A stretch of DNA of 64,000 bases from Lachnospiraceae bacterium (GTDB taxonomy: Bacteria; Bacillota; Clostridia; Lachnospirales; Lachnospiraceae), in assembly GCA_016281335.1 (NCBI GenBank), contig JAEEIK010000110.1, positions 1-64,000 on the forward strand, read 5' to 3'. Under the pieces are notes generated by a model. It did not search any database. It was not told where the DNA came from and saw nothing but the letters and a program-made list of their open reading frames with translations. Positions 25,627 through 34,012 of the stretch are shown one piece after another; positions within the stretch are counted from its first letter, which is position 1; the number at the start of each line of letters is the position of its first letter. A program made the position numbers and the translations under genes.

Positions 25627-26463
25627 TTATTTTCCTATCAGTATCCTTAAGTAAGGTGTCGCACTGTGATACAGCGCAGGAATCAGACCGTAATTCTTGA
25701 CCAGGAAATGATACCAGTCAGAAGCCGGCAGTCCCTTCTCACTCTCTTTAAGTTTAAGCCTTTTTATCCTGGGAAGCTTATTGTCCCTCCAGCTGCCCTC
25801 TGTGGGATTGTCATCGCACTGTCCGCAGTATTCCGCAGAATTAACAACCTTCATCCCGTACCTGTTAAGCCTCATTCCGTAGTCATAATCACCCAGGCTG
25901 TGCACATAGGCCGCGTCCAGATTGCCGCAGGAAGTAAAGCAATCATACTTTACCAGCACGCAGTTGCAGTTAAAGGTATCGCAGACTGTCTCTTCCTCTC
26001 CGGGAGGTATCAGTTCGAATCTCGCAAAATGCTTCGATCTCATCCGCACTCCGCCGTAACTCTGAGAGCCTTCGGAATTTACGCAGGCCCCGGCTACTGC
26101 ATCCGCCTCTGTTTTCTCCATCCTGTCAAGAAGTTTATCGACAGCTCCCGGGAAAAACACCACATCATCGTTGACCATCAGGATGGCATAGGCATCCTTT
26201 AATTTCTGGTAGGCATAGGACAGGGATACCCTCATCCCTCCGTTCCAGTACAGCTCGCTGCCTCTTTTTATCACCCTTATATCCGCATACATTTCCGCCC
26301 CCAGTTCCTTAAGGGCTTCGGGAGTGCCGTCACTGCTTCCGGCATCGGTTACCGCAAAGATAAGCTTGCTCTCGTTTCCCGTGATCAGCGATCTTATGCA
26401 GGCTATGGTCTTTTCTTTTCTGTCATGGCAGGTGAGCAGCACCGCCACTTTTTTTCTTTCCAT
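25627..26463 (-). CDS. GT2 glycosyltransferase, rhamnosyltransferase-like
   Basis: 278-aa GT-A enzyme. KVAVLLTCHDRKEKTIACI starts the nucleotide-binding fold; GSELYWNGGMR and ILMVNDDVVFF (DD metal motif) are characteristic of WbbL-like rhamnosyltransferase groups; LGDYDYGMRLNRYG is the late acidic motif. No membrane segments. It lies between uxs and another GT2. The exact donor is not determinable. Confidence 0.88.
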   Translation of the reverse strand: MERKKVAVLLTCHDRKEKTIACIRSLITGNESKLIFAVTDAGSSDGTPEALKELGAEMYADIRVIKRGSELYWNGGMRVSLSYAYQKLKDAYAILMVNDDVVFFPGAVDKLLDRMEKTEADAVAGACVNSEGSQSYGGVRMRSKHFARFELIPPGEEETVCDTFNCNCVLVKYDCFTSCGNLDAAYVHSLGDYDYGMRLNRYGMKVVNSAEYCGQCDDNPTEGSWRDNKLPRIKRLKLKESEKGLPASDWYHFLVKNYGLIPALYHSATPYLRILIGK

Positions 26464-26472
26464 ATATCTCTC

Positions 26473-27291
26473 CTAAAAACAGGCTATCCTTCTGCCGCTT
26501 AAATGAAACAGTATCCTGCTCATGCGGTCGATTCTTTTTTTCGCCTTAGGCCTGTTCTTCTCTTCGGCTTTTTCATAAGCTTCATATACATGTTTGCACC
26601 AGGCCACATTTGCTTTGGAATCTCCGAGCTCCTCCTGCAGCCTCCATATCTCTTTTTTACGCTTTGCATTATCCTGCCCGGTCTTGTTATCCTCATACAT
26701 ACGGTATACCGCATAAGGCTCATGGGCCCAGAGGACCTTTTCTTTCTCGAACAGTTCGATGAAGAACTTCCAGTCGAAAGCATAATGATAGCTTTCATCC
26801 AGCAGTATCCCGTGGTTTCTCCAGAACATTGCCGGCTGGACTATGTAATACCATCTCCTGAGCGCTTTCTTGCCTATGCCCCTGTCCGACTCATTGTATT
26901 CGGTCAGGTTCTTATCCTTATCACAATACCAGGCATCTCCTGCCACTACTCCGGCTTTGGGATAACGCTTAAAATAGGCTTCCACATTTTCCAGCACATA
27001 TTCGTCAAAGTAGAAATCATCCGAGTTGAGCCAGCAGACCACTTCGCCGGTGGCTGCCTTAAGCCCCTTATTTATGGCTTCAGCCTGGCCGTGATCAGGC
27101 TCACGGATATAGCGGATACGCTGATCTTCTTCAGCATAACGTCTTACTATCTCCTCGGTTCCGTCATCCGAGCAATTGTCGATTATGATATACTCCAGAT
27201 CCGTAAAGCGCTGTGTCAGCACTGACTTGATCGTATCCTCAATATATTCGGCCTGGTTCCAGGTCGGTGTTATTATACTGAAAAAAGCCAT
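26473..27291 (-). CDS. GT2 glycosyltransferase
   Basis: 272-aa GT-A enzyme. FFSIITPTWNQAEYIEDTI and DNCSDDGTEEIV open the domain; WLNSDDFYF is the DxD-like motif; YAFDWKFFIELFEKE follows. Close to the WcaA/colanic-acid GT2 group in pattern. The start ATG at 27291 is one base after the upstream stop and has GGGGAG before it; a frame extending to 27393 overlaps the phosphatase gene and is rejected. Confidence 0.88.
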   Translation of the reverse strand: MAFFSIITPTWNQAEYIEDTIKSVLTQRFTDLEYIIIDNCSDDGTEEIVRRYAEEDQRIRYIREPDHGQAEAINKGLKAATGEVVCWLNSDDFYFDEYVLENVEAYFKRYPKAGVVAGDAWYCDKDKNLTEYNESDRGIGKKALRRWYYIVQPAMFWRNHGILLDESYHYAFDWKFFIELFEKEKVLWAHEPYAVYRMYEDNKTGQDNAKRKKEIWRLQEELGDSKANVAWCKHVYEAYEKAEEKNRPKAKKRIDRMSRILFHLSGRRIACF

Positions 27292-27292
27292 A

Positions 27293-27769
27293 TTACTCCC
27301 CGCATATGTATGAGGCCAGCTCGCGTACGACTCCGTAGCCGCCCTTCCTCTCAAATACCACTTCAGCAACTTCAAGCACAGAGGCCTCCGCATCCGCCGG
27401 CGCGCATTTGATGCCGCACATCAGCATCGCCTCTCTGTCATTTAAGTCATTTCCTATATACAGGACTCTTCCTGCATTAATATTATTTTCTTCCAGATAA
27501 TGTTTCAGTATCTCAGCCTTATCCGCCACATCATGTATGACAGGCAGCGAAAGCTTCTCGGCCCTTCTTTCTACCACCGGATTCTTTTCCGTGGAGATGA
27601 TGATCTGGGGTATGCCCTTCTTCCTGATCATACCGACTCCGTATCCGTCCGAGCGATTGACCGTCACACTTTCCTTACCGTCCTGATCCACGGTCACTCT
27701 GTTATCCGTCATCACGCCGTCAAAATCATACACTATCAGATCTATATCTTCCGCATTAAGCCTCTTCAT
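27293..27769 (-). CDS. KdsC-like HAD phosphatase
   Basis: 158-aa HAD hydrolase of the KdsC/NeuA-C-terminal type without cap domain. LIVYDFDGVMTDNRV contains the DxD nucleophile; IIISTEKNPVVERRA is motif II; VLYIGNDLNDREAM is motif IV. Relatives dephosphorylate Kdo-8-phosphate or acylneuraminate-9-phosphate. No NeuB, KdsA or CMP-sugar synthetase is present nearby, so its substrate is unknown; a nonulosonic or other sugar phosphate is possible. It sits between GT26 and GT2 genes in unit B. Confidence 0.85.
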   Translation of the reverse strand: MKRLNAEDIDLIVYDFDGVMTDNRVTVDQDGKESVTVNRSDGYGVGMIRKKGIPQIIISTEKNPVVERRAEKLSLPVIHDVADKAEILKHYLEENNINAGRVLYIGNDLNDREAMLMCGIKCAPADAEASVLEVAEVVFERKGGYGVVRELASYICGE

Positions 27770-27778
27770 AAAAACTCC

Positions 27779-28546
27779 TTATTCGGATTCCTTTTTTGCC
27801 CAGAAGAAATACGGCAGCATCAGGCAGATAAACTGCGTATTCGTGACCACATACCTCTTCCACAAACGTCCCGGATCCTGCAGCAGTCTGTACAGCCATT
27901 CCAGTCCCATCCAGCGCATCCACACCGGCGCTCTCTTGGCCGTGCCTGCAAGGAAATCAAAGCCGGCTCCTACACCCAGCATCAGACCTTTCACCTCGCC
28001 CTTATGCCTCTGCATGAAGAGTTCCTGCTTCGGAGCGCCGAGACCTATCCAGATATAATCGGCTCCCGAATCGTTCATCCTCTTTATGGCAGCCTTTTCC
28101 TCTTCTTCCGAGAGTTCATGGAAAGGCGGTGACTCAAAGCCTACTACTTTTGCCCCCGGATAGCGCTTCTCTATCTTTTTCTTTAAAGCTTCCAGGGTTT
28201 CGGGGCTGCTGCCGTAAAGATAATGAGTCTTTCCTGTAAGGGAGGACATAGCCAGACTTCTTTGGAAGAAATCCGGTCCCGCTACCCTCTCTGCCTCATC
28301 ATAGCCTCTCTTATTAAGACACCAGGCAAGAGGCTTTCCGTCAGGCATTACCAGGAGAGCATCTTCCTGTGCTTTTTTATATTCTTCGTCTCCCCTGGAC
28401 ATCATAAGCGCATGTACATTCGCAAAGGTGATGTACTCACCGCGAAGCTTATCTATATCGGCAAGCACCTTTATGGCTGCCTCTTCGGGATCCGTCACCG
28501 CCACCTTTAAGCCCAGAAGTTTTTTTGTCTTTATATCAGGGATCAT
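27779..28546 (-). CDS. tagA: TagA/WecG/CpsF (GT26) glycosyltransferase
   Basis: 255-aa family member. YITFANVHALMMSR, VMPDGKPLAWCL, VAGPDFFQRSL, LYGSSPETLEAL, IGLGAPKQELFMQRH and LLQDPGRLWKRYV are conserved. TagA adds ManNAc to undecaprenyl-PP-GlcNAc in teichoic acid synthesis and CpsF-type proteins act in capsule. It is the second GT26 in this unit and has no VanZ domain. The ATG at 28546 overlaps the upstream stop (ATGA). Together with WbaP it suggests early steps on the lipid carrier. Confidence 0.92.
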   Translation of the reverse strand: MIPDIKTKKLLGLKVAVTDPEEAAIKVLADIDKLRGEYITFANVHALMMSRGDEEYKKAQEDALLVMPDGKPLAWCLNKRGYDEAERVAGPDFFQRSLAMSSLTGKTHYLYGSSPETLEALKKKIEKRYPGAKVVGFESPPFHELSEEEEKAAIKRMNDSGADYIWIGLGAPKQELFMQRHKGEVKGLMLGVGAGFDFLAGTAKRAPVWMRWMGLEWLYRLLQDPGRLWKRYVVTNTQFICLMLPYFFWAKKESE

Positions 28547-29451
28547 TTAAGAACCTTCCTTATCCTTTTCATTACAAAGTCAATGAGTTTTCGCCAGCCG
28601 AAGTATTTACGTATATACGCCCTGTCATATTTCTCGTCCCTTGATACCGGAACAAAGTCCAGAGGGAACTTAAGTTTTCCGTAGGAAAAATCTTCCGTTG
28701 CATCCCAGGTCGTATGGGTGGCATCTTCCCTGCCGAATCCTATGTTATTAACCATATTGGCCGCCGGTACGATGCCGAGTCCGTGATTCTTATGTCTGCA
28801 GTAATCCCACTGTATGTCCCAGGTATCCTTCTTCTTGGTATATACCTGTTCTATATTGTTCTTTAAGAAGATATAGGCAAAGCCGCCTCCCTGCACGCCT
28901 TTCATAAATCCGTTCTGCTTTAGCTCCAGCCAGTCTTTCACATCGGGATCGTACTTTTCCCAGGCTCTTGCCCAGGTAGCCCAGCCCCAGATACTTGAAA
29001 AACAGGAGAAACAGTATGGACCTTTAATCTTATACTTTACCAGATTGGTGCCTGATACCATCATCACCCGCTTATCATCCTTATATCTGATCAGCATCTC
29101 CCTGCAGTATCTGAAGAAATCATCACTGGGAACCACATCATCCTCAAGTATTATCGTCCATTCTTCCTTCTTAAGCACTTCGGTGATTCCGCTGTATACA
29201 CGCATTTTGCAGCCCATGTTCTGCTCCGCATATACTTTTATGACTTCACAGTGCCAGTCTACGCCTTCTTCCACCAGCTTCCTGCACTCTGCGACTTTCT
29301 TTTCGTCATCGGCATTGTCCTTTCTCGGAGCATCGGAAACAAGGTAGAGCTTAGCCGGCGCCGCCTTCTTTATCTTTTCAAAGACCACGGCCGTAGTGTC
29401 GGGCCTGTTAAAAAATATGAGGGTAACGGGTATATCAAAGGCTGCTTTCAT
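28543..29451 (-). CDS. GT-A fold glycosyltransferase (GNT-I/HlpA-like)
   Basis: 302 aa. FDIPVTLIFFNRPDTTAVVF opens the fold; KLYLVSDAPRKDNADD and YAEQNMGCKMRVYSGI follow; TIILEDDVVPSDDFF holds the EDD metal motif; SSIWGWATWARAWEKYD is a conserved block of this poorly characterised group. Likely adds a sugar to the repeating unit. The ATG at 29451 overlaps the wbaP stop by one base; an upstream GTG is less likely. Donor unknown. Confidence 0.8.
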   Translation of the reverse strand: MKAAFDIPVTLIFFNRPDTTAVVFEKIKKAAPAKLYLVSDAPRKDNADDEKKVAECRKLVEEGVDWHCEVIKVYAEQNMGCKMRVYSGITEVLKKEEWTIILEDDVVPSDDFFRYCREMLIRYKDDKRVMMVSGTNLVKYKIKGPYCFSCFSSIWGWATWARAWEKYDPDVKDWLELKQNGFMKGVQGGGFAYIFLKNNIEQVYTKKKDTWDIQWDYCRHKNHGLGIVPAANMVNNIGFGREDATHTTWDATEDFSYGKLKFPLDFVPVSRDEKYDRAYIRKYFGWRKLIDFVMKRIRKVLK

Positions 29452-30872
29452 CACTTAGACCCCTTTCTGAACAATACCACACCTACTGTCTGTATCAGAA
29501 GCTTGGCATCCAGAGACAGCGACCAGTGATCGATATACTCCAGATCCAGCTTCACCACTTCATCAAAATCCGTAATATCACTCCTGCCGCTTACCTGCCA
29601 CAGGCCTGTCAGCCCGGGTGTGATCGACAGTCTTCTCCTGTAATGCACATTATACTGTTCGAATTCGCTGACTGTAGGCGGTCTGGTCCCCACCAGGCTC
29701 ATGTCGCCCTTAAATACATTGAAGAACTGCGGGAATTCATCTATGCTGGTCTTTCTTAAGAACCTTCCGACTTTGGTGATCCTCGGATCATCTTCCATCT
29801 TGAACATAAGGCCCTGCATCTCATTCTTTTCCTTAAGCTCGTTAAGCCGCTGCTCCGCATCCGAATACATGGAACGGAATTTGTAGATCATGAAACGCCT
29901 TCCGTTCTTGCCTATCCTCTCCTGCTTGAAGATCACCGGTCCCTTTGATTCAAGCTTGATGGCCGGCGCAACAAAGATATACAGTATCACTGTGATCAGC
30001 ATGCCGAAGATGCTGCCTATGATATCGATAAATCTTTTTATCAGGAGTCTCCTGTAATCCATATTCTGAAGCGAGAAGGACAATACCGAAAAGCCCGCAA
30101 AGCTGCCCGCTTCCTTTCCTTCAAGGCCAAGCTCTTCCATTTCTATATCATAATGGCAGAGCATGCCCATGGCTTCGAATTCCAGTATCATATCTCTTAC
30201 TTCGCTTATGCGCTCGATGGGCAGGGAAATGAACACGCGGTCCAGCATGCTCTGTGTCGCATAATCTATCAGATCATTGGAACCGGCCACTATCTCAATG
30301 CCGTCTATCATGCTGCCCTTCATATCCTTATCAAGTATGGCTGCGCAGGTCAGTTCGTAATTCCAGTCCTTATGGGCGTTGATCTGTTCAATGACTTTTC
30401 TTGCCCTGTCCGAAGTGGTCACCACCATCAGCTTGTCGCTGTTTATGCTCTTCTTGTATATGGCCAGCATGAAATTTTTGAAACCCAGATGCACCGCATA
30501 CATCATCAGCAGTTCGATGACCATGAACACACCCACTACCAGACGGTTCATGACGGAAATCTGTTTTCCGAGATACAGTATGACCACACCGCTTAAGGAT
30601 ATTACCATCACATGCTTAAGATCTGCGATGAATTCCCGGTAATATCCTCTGATGAAGAAGTCCCTGTTCCAGTCGGTCCCTATGGAATAAAGCAGTGACA
30701 GAGCCACCAGCAGTATGCCGAAGACCAGGTGGGTAGATACATTATCAACAGTTGAAAAAGAATGGAACTTAAAAAGCAGTGCAAGGCAATAGGAAGCCAC
30801 CACTACCAAAAGGTCGATAAGTATCAGCGAATATGTCGTTACCACGCGGCTTTTTCTGTATATCGAATTCAT
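29451..30872 (-). CDS. wbaP: Undecaprenyl-phosphate sugar phosphotransferase, initiating enzyme
   Basis: Polyprenyl-phosphate hexose-1-phosphate transferase (473 aa). Four N-terminal membrane helices, a CoA-binding-like central domain (KLMVVTTSDRARKVIEQI), a further membrane helix near residue 285, and the catalytic C-terminal domain: QERIGKNGRRFMIYKFRSM, VGRFLRKTSIDEFPQFFNV, KGDMSLVGTRPP and GLTGLWQVSGRS. It transfers a sugar-1-phosphate (often Gal or Glc) to undecaprenyl phosphate and so starts the repeat unit of a Wzy-type polymer. GGGAG precedes the ATG; the start overlaps the preceding stop by one base. Confidence 0.96.
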   Translation of the reverse strand: MNSIYRKSRVVTTYSLILIDLLVVVASYCLALLFKFHSFSTVDNVSTHLVFGILLVALSLLYSIGTDWNRDFFIRGYYREFIADLKHVMVISLSGVVILYLGKQISVMNRLVVGVFMVIELLMMYAVHLGFKNFMLAIYKKSINSDKLMVVTTSDRARKVIEQINAHKDWNYELTCAAILDKDMKGSMIDGIEIVAGSNDLIDYATQSMLDRVFISLPIERISEVRDMILEFEAMGMLCHYDIEMEELGLEGKEAGSFAGFSVLSFSLQNMDYRRLLIKRFIDIIGSIFGMLITVILYIFVAPAIKLESKGPVIFKQERIGKNGRRFMIYKFRSMYSDAEQRLNELKEKNEMQGLMFKMEDDPRITKVGRFLRKTSIDEFPQFFNVFKGDMSLVGTRPPTVSEFEQYNVHYRRRLSITPGLTGLWQVSGRSDITDFDEVVKLDLEYIDHWSLSLDAKLLIQTVGVVLFRKGSK

Positions 30873-31873
30873 TAATATCTCCCGGCCAGTTTGCTGACCG
30901 CCCTTGCGGCCTTGGCCATATAATATCCCGCTCCTGAAGTAAGGAGCAGCGATAAATATTCCCCGTCCTTTATGCTGCCTCCGATAAGTCCGGCGGCTTC
31001 TTCAAGTCCCAGCTCCTTAGCCCGTTTAACATTATCATGCTTTGCCATGGACTCTGTTTTTCTGACTCTGTACGCAGCCCTGATATCCGGATAGTGTCTT
31101 ATATTGATAAGTTTTTTGTACTGCGGTGCCAGGGTCTTTTCCATGCCCATGCTGATCAGATTGACGTAGGCGTGGGCCGCCTCATCCATGCTGTTCCAGG
31201 AAGAAGCCTCTATCTGCCTGTAGGAAGCCATGCATTCGGGCAGATAATACATCTTTCCCTTAAGGAACTGCCTGAAGGTTATCAGATTGTCATCATAATC
31301 ATACTTAAGCTTCCCGGCGCTTATATCGGATATATCGCCCTTTCGGAACATCAGGGCCCCGCTCTGTAAGAACATAAGCTTCCAGTATCCGTCAATGCCG
31401 ATCTTCCTTTCCTTCTTTGCCCTGCAAAGAGGAAATTCATGTCCGTCTTCATAATAGAGCTTCAGATTGTGGGCCGCCATGGAGCAGTCCGCATTTGCCG
31501 GATCATCCAGTATATCTGAAAGCCTCTTAAGCCTGTGATCGTCGGTATAGAAATCATCTCCGTCAAGGAAACTGATGTACTCTCCCTTAGCTTCTTCCAA
31601 AAGCATTATCCTGTTTAATGACGCCCTCTCTATCTTCGAATAGCTGACGCCTTCTTCACGTTCTCTTACAAAAACCCGTATCAGTCCCGGATACTTTTCG
31701 GAGTACTCATTGACGATCCTTACGGTCGCGTCCGAAGAACCGTCGTCACCCACCAGTATCTCGTACCCGCCGTCATATTCCTGCCTCACGACGCTCTCCA
31801 GAGTCTGTCTTATATACGCCTCCAGATTATATGTCGTGATCAGCACGCTTAGTTTTATGCTTTCATTTGTCAT
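30872..31873 (-). CDS. GT2 glycosyltransferase, apparently leaderless
   Basis: 333-aa GT-A enzyme: LSVLITTYNLEAYIRQTLES, VGDDGSSDATVRIV, FLDGDDFYTD, and a C-terminal helical tail. First gene of unit B. The ATG has no Shine-Dalgarno and lies 8 nt after a TATAAT box, so the transcript would begin at or within a few bases of the start codon. Its stop overlaps the wbaP start (TAATG). Donor unknown. Confidence 0.88.
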   Translation of the reverse strand: MTNESIKLSVLITTYNLEAYIRQTLESVVRQEYDGGYEILVGDDGSSDATVRIVNEYSEKYPGLIRVFVREREEGVSYSKIERASLNRIMLLEEAKGEYISFLDGDDFYTDDHRLKRLSDILDDPANADCSMAAHNLKLYYEDGHEFPLCRAKKERKIGIDGYWKLMFLQSGALMFRKGDISDISAGKLKYDYDDNLITFRQFLKGKMYYLPECMASYRQIEASSWNSMDEAAHAYVNLISMGMEKTLAPQYKKLINIRHYPDIRAAYRVRKTESMAKHDNVKRAKELGLEEAAGLIGGSIKDGEYLSLLLTSGAGYYMAKAARAVSKLAGRY

Positions 31874-31881
31874 AAAATATT

Positions 31882-31910
31882 ATTATACCATTATCCGCGC
31901 TTTCCCGCAA
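31882..31910 (-). promoter_or_regulatory. Promoter of unit B, extended -10
   Basis: On the minus strand TTGCGG (31905-31910), 17 nt, TATAAT (31882-31887) preceded by TGG, an extended -10. The predicted start falls about 31873-31876, directly at the ATG of the GT2 gene. The 44-nt gap is free of coding sequence. Confidence 0.6.
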
Positions 31911-31917
31911 ACCCGGC

Positions 31918-32901
31918 TTACATCTGTTTCATCCACTTCTTTATCTGGTGCACCGGCTTATATATCACATCCTGAGCCCTTCTCATATGGATGGCATTTT
32001 TCATCTTCTTCTGATACTCCCTGCCGTAGTATTCCTGATTGCGCCTGAAAGCCGCCTGAGGCTCAGCATCAAAAATATTTCTCAGAAAAACATCCGCGTA
32101 ATCTTCTTTAAGTATTGCAGCTGCCGCCGAATCCTCCTTAAGCATCGGTGCTTTCATCATAGCCAGATACTTTTGATCATCCTCATTTACTTCTTTTATC
32201 TTTCCGATGATATCTTCCACGTTATCGTAATCCATACAGTTGATAAAAGCATCGGGATTAAACTCTTTAGCTATTTCGGGATCTCCCCAGTATACGGGTA
32301 TGGTATCTCCCGCAAAAGCTTCGAGCATCTTCTCGGTCACATAGCCCGGAGTCGAAGTGTTTTCAAATGCCAGGGTAAAGCGGTAATCTCTCTCAAAGGC
32401 CAGCTTATCCTTAACGGCTCCGCCTACGTTGTTTTTATACTTTCCGCCGGAATCCACTTTTTTATATTCACAGAGCTTTTCATACAGCTTCTCCCTCATG
32501 GGATCGCTGTCGGGATTGGATACCACGCGGTTACAGAATTTCTTTTTTGAAAGATAATACTCATCACTTTTCGTATGTTTTTCAAGAGCCGCTCCTATCC
32601 TTTCGGTATACAGAGCATACAGGGGAAGCCTTAAATACCTGTCCCCGAATTCCATATGATGGAAGCCCATTACATAATCATAGATATTCAGATCGGGAAT
32701 ATAGTTCTCCCCTGTAAAACATATCTTCACTCTGTCAGTCAGGTCATAGGCCGAGTCTCCGAAACAGGAGGCAAATATGACCGGAGCCGACTTATCTATC
32801 TCAACATCGTAGTACAGCCTTAATCTGTTAATGAAATAATTGTCCTCTTTGTTGAGATCACTCCAGAAATCAACAAAATCAATCTTTATCTTTTTCTTCA
32901 T
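31918..32901 (-). CDS. GT10 alpha-1,3-fucosyltransferase-like enzyme
   Basis: 327-aa GT-B enzyme of family GT10. KFCNRVVSNPDSD and FTLAFENTSTPGYVTEKML, followed by GDTIPVYWGDPEI, are the family donor-site signatures, as in bacterial FutA/FucT. GT10 enzymes normally use GDP-L-fucose; gmd is in the window but a clear GDP-L-fucose synthase is not. The ATG at 32901 is preferred over an upstream GTG. It overlaps the membrane-protein gene upstream by 23 nt and ends unit C. Confidence 0.92.
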   Translation of the reverse strand: MKKKIKIDFVDFWSDLNKEDNYFINRLRLYYDVEIDKSAPVIFASCFGDSAYDLTDRVKICFTGENYIPDLNIYDYVMGFHHMEFGDRYLRLPLYALYTERIGAALEKHTKSDEYYLSKKKFCNRVVSNPDSDPMREKLYEKLCEYKKVDSGGKYKNNVGGAVKDKLAFERDYRFTLAFENTSTPGYVTEKMLEAFAGDTIPVYWGDPEIAKEFNPDAFINCMDYDNVEDIIGKIKEVNEDDQKYLAMMKAPMLKEDSAAAAILKEDYADVFLRNIFDAEPQAAFRRNQEYYGREYQKKMKNAIHMRRAQDVIYKPVHQIKKWMKQM

Positions 32902-34012
32902 TCTTCCCACTCTCTCCGAGCATGGCGATGAATACGCCGTTCTTGTTGAAATAAGGTATAAAGGCTTCCGCCACCGAATACAGCATGAAGCCCGTGATCA
33001 GCAGGGAAGCCGCATGCTTATTCTTCTTTACCGCCTTATCCCAGCTGATAAATACAGCAAGTATATAGATGATCATAAAGATCACACCTTCTCTGAGCAG
33101 GCTGTTGACATAGCCGACTTCCGTCGCCTCCGTAACAGCCCTGTTTCCGAGGAGCTTTATCTCATTCTCCTTAAGAGCATCCCTGGCAAACTCAAATCTC
33201 CCTGTAGTTATCTCATTTACCGCATCCCAGGCATTCTCCACCTTTCCCATATGATTCTCGGGATAAGGTATAAAGAGAAACGTGAAGATAAAGAGTATGA
33301 CCGCAGCCGCAATAAACTGCTGGAATCTGTGATAGAGCTTTCTGTGTGCTTCATTCTTATCAAGCCTAAGGAAGATAACACCTGCAAGTATATAAATGAA
33401 GATGGCGATGCCCATCTTTGAAGAAGCCAGAATAAAGGGTATCATGAACACCACGGCTCCGACAGCCAGGAAAGCCGCCTTTATCTTCTGACCGTAAAGA
33501 TATATCCACATGATGAAAAGCCTGAACCAGAAAAAGCTGAAGGCATTGGGATGAAGATAGCCGAACATAAAACGCCGTTCCTCCGAATGCCTGAAATAAT
33601 CGCTGATATAGATATCACCGCCCAGACCCAGCAGGGCTCTTATCAGTATATAAGCCGTAAGGGCCGCAGTTCCGTAAAAATACAGCTTTATGACCTTCTC
33701 TGCATCTTCTTTCTTTCCTGCAAGCAGTACAAGCCCCAGCCTCAGCATCAGGGCCGAATGCGTAAATATCAGGAATATCCCGGAAAAAGCAAATACCGCT
33801 GCATAAAGCGGTATATCCTTTTTTATATCCATATCAACTATAGCGGCGTAAAGGAAAAACACTATGCCCGCAAATATCAGTGTCTGGTTCATGAAACCGC
33901 CGGAAGCAAAACCGGAGGGTGAAACAAGGAGCTCACAAATAAGCCCCATATAGAACGCGGCACTCTTAAATCTCTGCGCAGTCTGTTTTAGCTTTAACAG
34001 TTTATCCTTCAT
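32879..34012 (-). CDS. Wzy/O-antigen polymerase-like membrane protein
   Basis: 377 aa with about ten hydrophobic segments and a central loop (RHSEERRFMFGYLHPNAF) followed by a further periplasm/exterior-type loop (ENAWDAVNEITTGRFEFARDA). This arrangement and the R-x-x-G-x-x-HPN motif resemble Wzy polymerases that join undecaprenyl-linked repeat units outside the membrane. The start at 34012 overlaps the GT4 gene by 11 nt; an ATG at 34027 is also possible, while a frame to 34186 is a shadow of that gene. Assignment is by topology and context, since Wzy sequences are highly variable. Confidence 0.72.
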   Translation of the reverse strand: MKDKLLKLKQTAQRFKSAAFYMGLICELLVSPSGFASGGFMNQTLIFAGIVFFLYAAIVDMDIKKDIPLYAAVFAFSGIFLIFTHSALMLRLGLVLLAGKKEDAEKVIKLYFYGTAALTAYILIRALLGLGGDIYISDYFRHSEERRFMFGYLHPNAFSFFWFRLFIMWIYLYGQKIKAAFLAVGAVVFMIPFILASSKMGIAIFIYILAGVIFLRLDKNEAHRKLYHRFQQFIAAAVILFIFTFLFIPYPENHMGKVENAWDAVNEITTGRFEFARDALKENEIKLLGNRAVTEATEVGYVNSLLREGVIFMIIYILAVFISWDKAVKKNKHAASLLITGFMLYSVAEAFIPYFNKNGVFIAMLGESGKNEEKDKD

